From NCBI RefSeq assembly GCF_003149085.1, contig NZ_QGDT01000001.1, forward strand, positions 1 to 64,000: a stretch of DNA of 64,000 nucleotides. Direction: 5' to 3'. The stretch is from Dyadobacter jejuensis (lineage in GTDB: Bacteria > Bacteroidota > Bacteroidia > Cytophagales > Spirosomataceae). Both the position numbers and the translations under genes were made by a program. The notes beneath the pieces were generated by a model. It had not been told where the DNA came from. It ran no database searches and was given only the letters and a program-made list of their open reading frames with translations. Shown here piece by piece: positions 7,896 through 16,675 of the stretch; within the stretch, counting starts at the first letter, position 1, and each line of letters begins with the position of its first letter.

Positions 7896-8063
7896 TTAAA
7901 AGTTAAATGCACTTTGTGCAGTTAAAGGTATGGTTCCTGAGTATATCTAGCGCTTGCTTATTGCCTAACGCCTAGAGCCTAAAACCTAAAACCTATCCCC
8001 TAAAGCCTACAGCCTAACGCCTAGAGCCTACAGCCAAACACCTATCCCCTAACGCCTGCATAC

Positions 8064-8117
8064 TGCCAAAATGACAGCATTTCACTCAACTTCCTGACAC
8101 AAAATGACAAAATGGCA
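8064..8117 (+). promoter_or_regulatory. cluster of TGNCA pentamers upstream of hsp20, possible operator
   Basis: Five TGNCA motifs precede hsp20: TGCCA at 8064, TGACA at 8072, 8095 and 8105, and TGGCA at 8113. Two pairs are spaced by exactly 8 bases and joined by AAA (TGCCA-AAA-TGACA and TGACA-AAA-TGGCA). Their position about 100-150 bases before the hsp20 start suggests regulator binding, for example in heat-shock control. TGGCA also recalls the -24 box of sigma-54 promoters, but no TTGC box lies at the required distance. Confidence 0.4.
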
Positions 8118-8217
8118 TTGTTTTTCTTGTTTTTAATTTGTGGTACAAAAGTTGAGATAAGGCAATTATCAGACTGAAAAAATCAAAATTTTAAATAAAC
8201 TAAAACGACATAGAACG

Positions 8218-8649
8218 ATGAGCACATTAGTAAAATCACATTTCGCAACACCTGGATATTTGAACAGTGTATTAGGAAAAGACTTTTTTAACGATTTCGG
8301 CAGTGCCACTTTAGGGAGTCATATTCCGGCCCTCAATGTTTTTGAAAGCAAGGAAGGTTTTCAGATTCAGGTAGTAGCACCTGGCTTAGAGAAAGCCGAT
8401 TTCAAACTGAATTTGGAAAAGAATCGTTTGACGATTTCCGTTCAAAAAGAGAAAGAGGAACAAGAAGTAGAAGGGAAATATACCCGTAGAGAGTTCAAAG
8501 TGGGCTCTTTCCAAAGGTCCTTCAATTTGCCCGACAGCGTGGACGAAGATAAAGTGGCCGCTAGCTATGAGGCTGGTATATTGACGGTTAGTCTGCCCAA
8601 GAAAGAAGAGGCCAAAGAGAAGCCTGCTAGGGAAATTGAGATTCAGTAA
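8218..8649 (+). CDS. small heat-shock protein, Hsp20 family
   Basis: The 143-residue chaperone holds unfolding proteins to prevent aggregation. The alpha-crystallin domain spans about 35-130, with the closing strand motif AGILTVSLPK (A-x-x-x-n-GvL class) near 118-127 and the VAPGLEKADFKLNLE segment near its start. It lies downstream of the repeat cluster, with the TGNCA motifs in its upstream region, and is followed by a strong terminator, so it is probably a single-gene unit under stress control. Confidence 0.95.
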   Translation: MSTLVKSHFATPGYLNSVLGKDFFNDFGSATLGSHIPALNVFESKEGFQIQVVAPGLEKADFKLNLEKNRLTISVQKEKEEQEVEGKYTRREFKVGSFQRSFNLPDSVDEDKVAASYEAGILTVSLPKKEEAKEKPAREIEIQ

Positions 8650-8675
8650 ATAGGATATTTGGGTAAAATATTTTT

Positions 8676-8714
8676 AAAATAGGGTGTTATTATTTAAAAT
8701 AGCACCCTATTTTT
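8676..8714 (+). terminator. rho-independent terminator after hsp20
   Basis: Stem AAAATAGGGTG (8676-8686) pairs with CACCCTATTTT (8704-8714) around an AT-rich loop, ending in a T-run. It lies 27 bases after the hsp20 stop. Because the stem ends in A's and T's it could work in both directions. Confidence 0.8.
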
Positions 8715-8856
8715 GAGTGTAAGAACGTTAGTAGTATAGTGAGGGATTGGAATGCTTTTTTTAAGTTAAAATATGTTAAACAAATATATTTAGGGAATAA
8801 AAGAGGCGAACTTTGACGTTATTGATTTGTAATAATTAAACCCCAAGGATAAAGAT

Positions 8857-10386
8857 ATGAAAACAAATTGGAAGGCTCTGGTACTGGTTGGGTTTCTGTC
8901 GAGTGCCACTACATTAGCCGGATTTAAACTTTTAAATGATAACGAAACAGACGTAATATTTAAAGAGGCACAGGGAGAGTCCTTAACACATTTTACGTCC
9001 GCTGGGGCTCCGGCCGGGGCACCTGGTGATTTTGTATATGCTGCCGAGGCTACCACCCCAACGGTGGTACACATCAAGTCGACGATGACCCGACAGACCT
9101 CGAGGAGTCAGCAACAGATTCCAGATTTTTTCAGGGATTTCTTCGGCGACGACTTCGGTGGAGGCCGTCAGCAACCACAGCAGTCGGTAGGGACCGGTTC
9201 GGGGGTGATCATCAGTTCCGACGGATACATCGTTACCAACAACCACGTGATAGAAGGTGCGCAGGAAGTGGAAGTTACGCTTCATAATAAGGCCAAGTTC
9301 CATGCGAAGGTGATTGGCACGGACCCATCTACCGATATAGCGGTGATCAAGGTCGATAGCAAAGATCTGCCGGCCATCACGCTAGGGAATTCGGATGCTA
9401 TTAAAGTAGGAGAGTGGGTGGTAGCCGTAGGTAACCCCTTCAATTTGGAGTCGACGGTGACTGCCGGGATCGTGAGTGCTAAGGGTCGGGGTTTAGGGAT
9501 CATTGGCTCTGGACGCAGGTATCAGAACGCCACTCCTGCCTCGTTGAAAGATGATGATTCTCCTTTGGAGTCTTTTATCCAGACCGACGCCGTAGTAAAT
9601 CCAGGTAACAGTGGGGGAGCACTCGTGAACCTGAAAGGGGAACTAGTGGGAATCAATACCGCTATTGCTAGTCCTACAGGTAGTTTTGCAGGTTACGCCT
9701 TCGCAGTTCCTTCTAGCATAGTAAAGAAGGTGTCGAGCGATATCATCAAATACGGTGCCGTACAGAGAGGGTATTTAGGAATTGCATTGGGCGATTTGGA
9801 TAGCCAAAAAGCCGAAGAATATGGTGTTAAGGTTTCTGACGGGGTCTATGTACGGGAGTTTACCGAAAATAGTGCCGCCAAAGCGGGGGGTATCAATAAG
9901 GGCGACGTGATAGTGAAAGTCGATGGTCGTGAAATCCACTCCATTCCTCAGCTTCAACAATCTATAGGTCTGCATAAGCCTGGCGATAAAGTAACCCTCA
10001 CCGTCAACAGAGATGGTAAAGAGAAGGATATTAACGTAACCCTTCGAAACAGAACCGGAGGCTCCGATATCATCAAGAGGGAGGAAGCAGCCGAGGTGAT
10101 GACTACCTTGGGGGCCGACTTCTCAGATTTGAGCAAGCCCGAGAAGGATCGGTTGGCCCGTTACAAACATAAAGGAGGCGTCAAGATTGCCGCTGTTAAC
10201 GGAGGCAAGCTGGCCCGTACGGGAGTGGCAGAAGGCTTTATTATTACGAAGGTGAACGGTAAGCCCGTCACTACCGTAAAAGAGCTAAAAAGCGAGCTTG
10301 CTGGCAAAGAAGATTCGATGGTGCAGTTCGAAGGTTTGTATTTGGATAGTCCTTACGACGTATTCTCCTTCGGATTTAGATTATAA
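8857..10386 (+). CDS. periplasmic serine protease/chaperone, DegP/HtrA family
   Basis: The 509-residue protein starts with a membrane or signal segment (about 8-24) and continues into a trypsin-like protease domain with an intact triad: His130 (NNHVIEG), Asp160 (DIAVI) and Ser252 (GNSGGALV). A loop rich in Phe, Gly and Gln (about 90-110) matches the LA loop of the family. Two PDZ domains follow, at about 295-390 and 415-505. It degrades or refolds damaged envelope proteins. It sits after hsp20 as a second protein-quality-control gene but with its own upstream region and its own terminator at 10408. The symbol (degP, degQ or htrA) cannot be chosen safely. Confidence 0.93.
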   Translation: MKTNWKALVLVGFLSSATTLAGFKLLNDNETDVIFKEAQGESLTHFTSAGAPAGAPGDFVYAAEATTPTVVHIKSTMTRQTSRSQQQIPDFFRDFFGDDFGGGRQQPQQSVGTGSGVIISSDGYIVTNNHVIEGAQEVEVTLHNKAKFHAKVIGTDPSTDIAVIKVDSKDLPAITLGNSDAIKVGEWVVAVGNPFNLESTVTAGIVSAKGRGLGIIGSGRRYQNATPASLKDDDSPLESFIQTDAVVNPGNSGGALVNLKGELVGINTAIASPTGSFAGYAFAVPSSIVKKVSSDIIKYGAVQRGYLGIALGDLDSQKAEEYGVKVSDGVYVREFTENSAAKAGGINKGDVIVKVDGREIHSIPQLQQSIGLHKPGDKVTLTVNRDGKEKDINVTLRNRTGGSDIIKREEAAEVMTTLGADFSDLSKPEKDRLARYKHKGGVKIAAVNGGKLARTGVAEGFIITKVNGKPVTTVKELKSELAGKEDSMVQFEGLYLDSPYDVFSFGFRL

Positions 10387-10407
10387 TATTTTTTGATTGA
10401 AGTTCGG

Positions 10408-10438
10408 GCCCGGAATCTACTGATTCCGGGCTTTTTTG
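10408..10438 (+). terminator. rho-independent terminator after htrA
   Basis: A 10-bp perfect stem GCCCGGAATC (10408-10417) and GATTCCGGGC (10422-10431), with a four-base TACT loop, is followed by six T's. Confidence 0.92.
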
Positions 10439-10614
10439 TTGCCCAAAATCCGCGCTACTGGCACCATGTTCTCGAAAACAGATGCAGAAGATGGTTCGTT
10501 TTTAGTGGAAGATACTGGGCTCAAACAATAAAATAATAAGGAGGGGCATAGGAGTAAAGGACTGATTTATCGTCTTGTAGAATAGTAAAGTTCACTTTTT
10601 GATATTTTATTGTT

Positions 10615-11754
10615 TTGAAAATTTCCGTTTTAAAAGAGACCAAGCCCTTCGAGAGAAGGGTGGCTCTGACCCCATCCTTGGTGAAATCCTTGGTCAAATC
10701 GGGCTATTCCTGTACGGTGGAGGCCGGTGCCGGCGAACTATCGTATTTTTCTGATGCATCGTATCAGGAGGCAGGAGCTCAAATAGCTGGCAATGTCGCA
10801 GAGACGTTGGCTGCAGCGGATGTCGTTCTTAAGGTAAATGCTCCTACCCTGGAAGAAGTAGCGGCGATGCGGGAGGGGATCGTGCTGATCTCCTATCTGT
10901 ATGCCTACACCATTCCGGAGGTGCTCGAGCAGCTGAACGAAAAGCGGATATCGGCCTTCTCTATGGATGCCGTTCCGCGTATTTCCAGAGCCCAAAAAAT
11001 GGATGCCTTAAGTTCTCAGGCCAACTTAGCGGGGTATAAAGCCGTACTGTTGGGTGCCAATGCTTTGGGTAAGATTTTCCCTTTGATGATGACTGCCGCA
11101 GGTACTATCACCCCTTCTCGGGTGCTAGTTTTTGGTGCTGGGGTAGCTGGCCTACAGGCCATCGCTACGGCCAAGCGCTTAGGAGCGGTAGTGGAGGCTA
11201 CAGACGTACGTGCCGAAACCAAAGAGCAAGTGGAGTCCTTGGGCGGGCGATTCCTGACCGTCGAAGGGGCCGAGGGCGTCAAGGTAGAAGGTGGCTATGC
11301 CAAAGAGGTATCGGCCGACTATCTACAAAAACAGCAGGAGCTGGTCAAACAGCGTATCAAAGAGGCCGATATAGCCATTACTACTGCCTTAGTAATAGGG
11401 AAAAAAGCCCCCGTACTGATCACCGAAGAAATGGTCCGGATGATGAAGCCAGGGTCGGTGATCGTGGACATGGCCGTAGAGTCGGGAGGAAATTGTGCCT
11501 TAAGTGTGTTTGGTGAAACGGTGGTAGCCCATGGCGTCACCATCATTGGCGAACCCAATCTGCCTTCTTTGTTGCCGATCAACGCCAGTGAGCTATATGC
11601 CAAAAATATCTCTACCTTATTATTACATCTCGCAACTGCGGAGGGTTTTAAATGGGAGTTAGAAGAAGAGGTAACCAAGGGAAGTCTGATCACCCATCAG
11701 GGAGCGTTGGTGCATGGTTTTACAAAGGAAATATTGGCAAAAGTGAAAGCTTGA
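10615..11754 (+). CDS. pntAA: NAD(P) transhydrogenase alpha subunit, part 1 (NAD-binding domain)
   Basis: The 379-residue soluble domain I of the proton-translocating transhydrogenase binds NAD(H) and is homologous to alanine dehydrogenase. Typical features are the N-terminal KETKPFERRVALTP, the GANALGKIFP segment and the Rossmann motif VFGAGVAGLQAIATAKRLGA near 165-184. The enzyme uses the proton gradient to reduce NADP with NADH. It starts at a TTG with no usable ATG nearby. In this split arrangement, membrane part 2 follows 54 bases later and then the beta subunit; the three form one operon ending in the terminator at 13541. Confidence 0.95.
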   Translation: MKISVLKETKPFERRVALTPSLVKSLVKSGYSCTVEAGAGELSYFSDASYQEAGAQIAGNVAETLAAADVVLKVNAPTLEEVAAMREGIVLISYLYAYTIPEVLEQLNEKRISAFSMDAVPRISRAQKMDALSSQANLAGYKAVLLGANALGKIFPLMMTAAGTITPSRVLVFGAGVAGLQAIATAKRLGAVVEATDVRAETKEQVESLGGRFLTVEGAEGVKVEGGYAKEVSADYLQKQQELVKQRIKEADIAITTALVIGKKAPVLITEEMVRMMKPGSVIVDMAVESGGNCALSVFGETVVAHGVTIIGEPNLPSLLPINASELYAKNISTLLLHLATAEGFKWELEEEVTKGSLITHQGALVHGFTKEILAKVKA

Positions 11755-11808
11755 TAGGCTTATAACTGCTATGCTATTTACAAATATCTAATCTAATCAG
11801 CATTTAAT

Positions 11809-12090
11809 ATGTCCATTGAAAATTTTATTTTCTTATTGTATATACTGGTCTTAGCCAGTTACTGTGGCTTTGAGTTGATATCGAAAGTGCCCCCTACCTT
11901 ACATACCCCCTTGATGTCGGGCTCCAATGCCATTTCTGGTATTACCATCGTAGGGGCTATTCTGTGTATCCAGGAAGGAGAATATAGTAAATACATGGGG
12001 ATGGTCGCCCTGGTCTTCGCTACGATCAACGTCGTAGGTGGGTATGCCGTTACCGATCGTATGTTACAGATGTTCAAAAAGAAAAAGTGA
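11809..12090 (+). CDS. pntAB: NAD(P) transhydrogenase alpha subunit, part 2 (membrane)
   Basis: The 93-residue membrane piece of the transhydrogenase corresponds to the C-terminal part of E. coli PntA. It shows three hydrophobic helices (about 5-22, 40-55, 62-80) and the conserved HTPLMSGSNAISGI motif that forms part of the proton channel. It lies between pntAA and pntB, 34 bases before the latter's ATG. Confidence 0.93.
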   Translation: MSIENFIFLLYILVLASYCGFELISKVPPTLHTPLMSGSNAISGITIVGAILCIQEGEYSKYMGMVALVFATINVVGGYAVTDRMLQMFKKKK

Positions 12091-12124
12091 TTCGTTTTTC
12101 TCCTTCAAAATATTATTACCATTC

Positions 12125-13519
12125 ATGAATATTTTTATACAACTGACCTATCTCGTTGCGACGATTCTGTTTATCGTCGGCATCAAAAAATTGAACCGTA
12201 CCCAGGAGGCTCGGCAAGGGAATATGCTTTCGGCTTTTGCGATGCTGCTGGCCGTAGTAGCCACCCTCGTGAAGTCGGGGTTGGTGACCCCCATCGAAAT
12301 TTTTGTCTGTATGCTCATCGGGGGGGCCATCGGGCTCATCTGGGCTAAAAAGGTAGAGATGACTCAAATGCCCGAAATGGTGGCCATTTTCAATGGTTTT
12401 GGGGGTATCGCTTCCTTATTTGTAGCCTTTTCGGACTATTGGACCCGGGCGGTAGAACAGCCCTCCTTAAGTACCGATGCCATTACCATCGTCAGCATAT
12501 TATTGTCAGTACTCATTGGTGGGATCACCTTTAGTGGTTCTATGACGGCCTATGGCAAGCTTAGTGGGAAAATAAGCGGTAATGCCATTGTTTTCAAAGG
12601 CCAGCATCTTCTCAATCTCGTTTTGTTTGTAGTGGCTATCGTCTGTGGTATGCTGGTCGCCATCGAGACGGGCTCCGTAATGGCCATGGTCGTGATGGGC
12701 GTCGTGTCGCTGGTGTTGGGTATATTGGTGGTTATCCCGATTGGTGGGGCCGATATGCCGGTAGTGATCTCCCTGCTGAATTCTTATTCCGGTATGGCGG
12801 CTTGTACGACGGGCTTCGTACTGAATAACAGCGTGCTGATTGTAACGGGAGCCTTGGTAGGGGCGTCGGGGATTATCCTTACCCAGATCATGTGTAAGGC
12901 CATGAACCGCTCCCTGGTGAGTGTGCTATTGGGAGGCTTTGGAGCTAAGTCGGGATCGGGTGAAGGTGGACCTTCTGGCAGTGAGATGGTGATCAAAGAG
13001 GTAGGGGTAGAAGAAGCCGCTATGATATTTGACTCTTCTTCATCTGTGATCATCGTGCCTGGATATGGCATGGCTGTAGCTCAGGCGCAGCATGTGGTTC
13101 GCGAAATGATGGATCTGTTGCAGGCCAAGGGAGTGAATGTGCGTTTCGCTATTCACCCGGTGGCGGGTAGGATGCCCGGGCATATGAACGTACTGTTGGC
13201 GGAGTCCAATGTCCCTTATGATAAGCTGATAGAGATGGATCAGATCAACGACGACTTTGCCAATACCGACGTGGTACTGGTCGTAGGAGCCAACGATGTA
13301 GTGAATCCGGCAGCGAGGACTAACCCCGCCAGCCCCATTTACGAAATGCCTATTTTGAATGTCGATAAGGCCCGCACCGTCATCGTCAGCAAGCGATCGA
13401 TGGCCGCAGGGTATGCAGGAATAGAAAATGAGCTATTTGGGTATCCCAACTGTTTGATGCTCTTTGGGGATGCGAAGTCTACCTTAACCAAAATGGTAGG
13501 AGAGCTCAAGGAGTTATAA
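12125..13519 (+). CDS. pntB: NAD(P) transhydrogenase beta subunit
   Basis: The 464-residue subunit has about eight or nine transmembrane helices in the first 270 residues (domain II) and a soluble NADP-binding domain III after about residue 285, with the VIIVPGYGMAVAQAQH and VAGRMPGHMNVLLAE segments and VGANDVVNPAA typical of PntB. I start at the ATG at 12125, because the reading frame upstream of it overlaps pntAB and does not resemble the family. The gene ends the operon before a strong terminator. Confidence 0.95.
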   Translation: MNIFIQLTYLVATILFIVGIKKLNRTQEARQGNMLSAFAMLLAVVATLVKSGLVTPIEIFVCMLIGGAIGLIWAKKVEMTQMPEMVAIFNGFGGIASLFVAFSDYWTRAVEQPSLSTDAITIVSILLSVLIGGITFSGSMTAYGKLSGKISGNAIVFKGQHLLNLVLFVVAIVCGMLVAIETGSVMAMVVMGVVSLVLGILVVIPIGGADMPVVISLLNSYSGMAACTTGFVLNNSVLIVTGALVGASGIILTQIMCKAMNRSLVSVLLGGFGAKSGSGEGGPSGSEMVIKEVGVEEAAMIFDSSSSVIIVPGYGMAVAQAQHVVREMMDLLQAKGVNVRFAIHPVAGRMPGHMNVLLAESNVPYDKLIEMDQINDDFANTDVVLVVGANDVVNPAARTNPASPIYEMPILNVDKARTVIVSKRSMAAGYAGIENELFGYPNCLMLFGDAKSTLTKMVGELKEL

Positions 13520-13540
13520 ATTCTGGACATTAAGTTTCGC

Positions 13541-13578
13541 GCCCGGCAGACTCACCCTGTAGTTTGCCGGGCTTTTTT
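13541..13578 (+). terminator. rho-independent terminator after pntB
   Basis: Stem GCCCGGCA (13541-13548) pairs with TGCCGGGC (13565-13572), followed by TTTTTT. It also separates pntB from the convergent nuoD gene. Confidence 0.88.
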
Positions 13579-13581
13579 ATG

Positions 13582-14799
13582 TCAACGATCCACTTCCCCC
13601 ATTACCACATCGATAGAGCCAATAATGGCTACCAGGTCGGCGATGAGTGCACCCTTGGAGATCTGCCCGATTACCGATAGGTTGTTGAACGAACAGGCCC
13701 TGGCTTTGCAGCGAACGGGTACATCGGAGCGGCCATCGGTCCTAAAAAAGAATCCCAGTTCTCCTTTGGGGTTTTCGGCCCTTACATAAAAATCCATGGC
13801 CTTAGGGCGGATCTTTTTGGGAACAAACGCCTGAGGGTCGAAGTCGCGGGTGCGCTTGTAGTCGGTGGTGAGCCTGGCTAGGCTCTGCTCGATCATTTTT
13901 ACCGATTCCCAACATTCTACGACACGCACCCAGGTACGATCCCAACAGTCGCCAGTGGTGCCCATTTTACCTTCCCCTATCGGAACTTCGAAGTCCAGCT
14001 CTGGGTAGGCACCGTAGGCTTCTACTTTGCGGAGGTCGTAGCGAAGGCCCGATCCCCTAAGCATGGGGCCGGTGCAGCCGTAGTTGATAGCTACAGGAAG
14101 CGGCAGCACGCCGACGTGGGCGGTTCTGTTGATAAATATTTTGTTATCCACAACCAGTTGTTGCAGCTCTATTAATTTGGGCTTTAAATACTTGATAAAT
14201 TCTAAGCACCTTTCTTCAAATCCGACGGGGAGGTCATAAAACAGCCCGCCGACCCATACATAATTATACAGCATGCGGGCGCCAGAGAGCCATTCGAGCA
14301 GGCGTAATATTTGTTCCCGGTCCCGCATCATCCACAAAAATGGCGTATAGGCGCCAATATCCATGGCGTAGGTACCTAAGGCTACAAAATGTGAGGCGAG
14401 CCGGTTGAGCTCCGCTACCACTACTCTGATATACTGGATGCGCGGTGGGATGTCGTTTTCAATTCCCAACATCCGCTCTACGCCCATCACATAGGCGTGT
14501 TCGGAGTTCATCGCCGCCACATAGTCCATGCGGTCTACATACGGAATGATCTGGTTGAAGGGTAGGGACTCGGCATGTTTTTCGAAACAACGGTGCAAAT
14601 ACCCCAGGTGAGGGATAACATCCACGATCACCTCCCCGTCCGTAACCACCTCGAGCCGTAGCACCCCATGGGTAGAGGGATGCTGAGGGCCTATATTCAA
14701 CACCATTTCCTCCGTTTTGAGGTCTTCGGGTTTGTATTTGGTAGGTACCGACTGCTGTAAATATTCGGGCTTATATTCGTATTGTATGGTCGACTGCAT
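13582..14799 (-). CDS. nuoD: NADH-quinone oxidoreductase subunit D
   Basis: The 405-residue product is the 49-kDa subunit that helps form the quinone-binding pocket of respiratory complex I at the membrane-arm junction. The NIGPQHPSTHGVLRL motif, with its quinone-site histidines, and the downstream HLGYLHRCFEKHAE and DYVAAMNSEHAY segments are intact, as is the C-terminal SFNNLSVIGQISKG...DLVAIIGSIDVVMGEVDR. I prefer the ATG at 14799; a TTG at 14820 would add seven residues. Oddly, no other nuo gene is near: the next gene is a glycosidase and the neighbour downstream is the transhydrogenase. Confidence 0.93.
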   Translation of the reverse strand: MQSTIQYEYKPEYLQQSVPTKYKPEDLKTEEMVLNIGPQHPSTHGVLRLEVVTDGEVIVDVIPHLGYLHRCFEKHAESLPFNQIIPYVDRMDYVAAMNSEHAYVMGVERMLGIENDIPPRIQYIRVVVAELNRLASHFVALGTYAMDIGAYTPFLWMMRDREQILRLLEWLSGARMLYNYVWVGGLFYDLPVGFEERCLEFIKYLKPKLIELQQLVVDNKIFINRTAHVGVLPLPVAINYGCTGPMLRGSGLRYDLRKVEAYGAYPELDFEVPIGEGKMGTTGDCWDRTWVRVVECWESVKMIEQSLARLTTDYKRTRDFDPQAFVPKKIRPKAMDFYVRAENPKGELGFFFRTDGRSDVPVRCKARACSFNNLSVIGQISKGALIADLVAIIGSIDVVMGEVDR

Positions 14800-14879
14800 A
14801 GGGTAGTAAGGGTCGGGCAATAGAAATTGGATATGGGATCAACGTTATTTTCTTCAATTGGGTTCTAAGGCCATAGCCC

Positions 14880-16448
14880 TTAGAATTTCAGCAATCGGTG
14901 CTCCTGGACTTCTACACGCAAGGGGCCTATGGGCCTTCCCTCGTTATGAAGCCTGTCGACGGCGGTAATATAATAAATATATTTTTCTCCTGCTTTTACC
15001 CGGTCATCCATAAAATGCTCTCCTTCGTAGCAGATCCCTATGATATTGCGAGGGTCGTGCGCCGTAGGCGTCTGGTCGGGATGGAAGCGGTAGATGACGT
15101 AATACCTGGCTCTGTCCCCGTCAGAGGCCGTGTCGGGTTGTTCCCAGGTCAGCTCCAGCCCCGTGGCCATCAGGGTGGCTTTAAGCCGTTTGGGGCTCAG
15201 GGGTGGGGTATGGTCCTTCCAGGGCATGGTGGGTACCAAGGCAGGGTATCTAAAATAATGTTGCTGCAGGGAGTCTACAAATCCAAGTTGGTTATTTTTT
15301 AGGGAGCGGGAGCTAAAGAATATGGCCCCTTCGCTTTGTTGTTGGCGGAGGTAATCTATCTGATTGGGTAGTTCGAGGGGGTTGGCCCAGTTGGTATCCT
15401 TGTCGGTGGGGCCAATGCGGTAGGCGCCCAGACCTACATAAAAATGCCTGCCAAATGAATTTTCCGCCCACCAGTCGACCATGTTCCGGAAGGGGACTTT
15501 TTTGAAGCCGGAGGAGAAGTAGATCTGTGGCGCTATATAATCCACCCAGCCTTCCTTCACCCATTTGCGGCTATCGGCAAAGAGGTCGTCGTAAGACGAG
15601 AGCCCCCCTTGGGTATTGGAGCCCTTAGGGTCGACGCTCCTGTTGCGCCAAACGCCAAAAGGGCTTATGCCAAACTTCAGGCGAGGGTTTAGCTCGTAAA
15701 GGGCATCGTGGATCTGCTTCACCAATAAGTCGATATTATGTCTTCTCCAGTCTGCTTTGGAGTCGAAGTCGGCTCCATATTTACGAAAGGTTTCGTCGTC
15801 CTTGATGACCTGTCCCGCAGCGGCATAGGGATAAAAGTAGTCGTCGAAGTGGATGCCATCCACATCGTAGTTTCGGGCCACGTTGACGGTCATGTCCGTA
15901 ATAAACTGGCGGACTTCAGGAAGTCCAAAATTAAAGAGTTTATAGCCATCGTAAGAAAGGATCCACTCTGGGTGTTTATTGCTGATATTGTCGGACGACA
16001 CACTGGTCGACGACTTATGCACGAGGCGATTCAGGTTGAGCCAGGCATGAAATTCCAGTCCCCGTTTATGGGTTTCCTGAAGCATAAATTCCATGGGATC
16101 CCATAAAGGAAAGGGTTGGCGGCCTTGCCGTCCCGTGAGCCATTCGGACCAAGGCTCGGGGCTTTTGGCATAGAAGGCGTCTCCGGCGGCACGTACCTGT
16201 ACGAATACCGCATTCATCCCTACTTTTTTATGAAAATCGAGTAAGTTGGTATATTCCTCCCGCTGCAGTTGTGGGGATAAATTTTTGCTACTAGGCCAGT
16301 CGATATTATCGACGGTGGCGATCCAGACGGCTCTAAACTCCCTTTTCGGAGGATATTCTGGTGGAATTTCGGTGCTTTGAGCCCTACAGGCAACCAATAA
16401 AATAAAGCTAAGAATGGTATTAAAAGAAATATTTTTAATTTTTTTCAC
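14880..16448 (-). CDS. family-10-like glycoside hydrolase lipoprotein (GHL10/DUF187 type)
   Basis: The 522-residue protein has a lipoprotein signal (hydrophobic about 9-20, lipobox LLVAC with Cys21), so it should be anchored in the envelope. The main domain (about 35-400) matches the GHL10-like glycosidases: REFRAVWIATVDNIDWPSS at the start, GLEFHAWLNLNR, a DGIHFDDYFYPY segment and YIAPQIYFSSG. A C-terminal fibronectin-III-like domain (about 420-515) follows. The family is thought to cut polysaccharides or peptidoglycan-like polymers, but the substrate is unknown. It lies about 80 bases upstream of nuoD on the same strand, with no functional link visible. Confidence 0.88.
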   Translation of the reverse strand: MKKIKNISFNTILSFILLVACRAQSTEIPPEYPPKREFRAVWIATVDNIDWPSSKNLSPQLQREEYTNLLDFHKKVGMNAVFVQVRAAGDAFYAKSPEPWSEWLTGRQGRQPFPLWDPMEFMLQETHKRGLEFHAWLNLNRLVHKSSTSVSSDNISNKHPEWILSYDGYKLFNFGLPEVRQFITDMTVNVARNYDVDGIHFDDYFYPYAAAGQVIKDDETFRKYGADFDSKADWRRHNIDLLVKQIHDALYELNPRLKFGISPFGVWRNRSVDPKGSNTQGGLSSYDDLFADSRKWVKEGWVDYIAPQIYFSSGFKKVPFRNMVDWWAENSFGRHFYVGLGAYRIGPTDKDTNWANPLELPNQIDYLRQQQSEGAIFFSSRSLKNNQLGFVDSLQQHYFRYPALVPTMPWKDHTPPLSPKRLKATLMATGLELTWEQPDTASDGDRARYYVIYRFHPDQTPTAHDPRNIIGICYEGEHFMDDRVKAGEKYIYYITAVDRLHNEGRPIGPLRVEVQEHRLLKF

Positions 16449-16675
16449 AAGAAAAAGGATGCCAATGTTAGTATGACCAAAGTAACGTAATTTGCCCCAA
16501 AGTTAGCCGAGAATGACCGGAATTTGTGGCTCGATACCTAAGGAAGTACGAATCAATTGTAATTCTAGTTTATTTTTCTGGATAATTATTGTGTAATTAC
16601 AAGGAATTATTGTGTCTTAGCACAAATTTTTATTACTTCACTTTACCAGAACAACGTTTTAACCTGTACCCGATA

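Larger units (their letters stand above)
6588..8055. repeat. 1.5-kb cluster of interspersed and tandem repeats, no gene
   Basis: This stretch between rnc and hsp20 has no credible reading frame. It alternates several building blocks: (a) four copies of a 134-bp module starting GCCTTTGAGCTC; (b) a module starting GTTAAAAGTTAAATGC at 6846, 7372, 7602 and 7893, with a variant containing GTGCGCTAGCTAACTGCC at 6601-6660 and 7119-7183; (c) runs of the heptamer GCCTAnn between them; and (d) one embedded two-hairpin element at about 6960-7105. The order (b)-(c)-(a) repeats about five times. The modules are nearly identical to one another, which points to recent duplication or gene conversion. Nothing here looks like a transposase or a known RNA gene. 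Confidence 0.9.

Noticed and set aside
8100-8120. A sigma-54 promoter upstream of hsp20
   Set aside because: TGGCA is present, but the TTGC box at the required distance is missing; the nearest TTG is about three bases too far.
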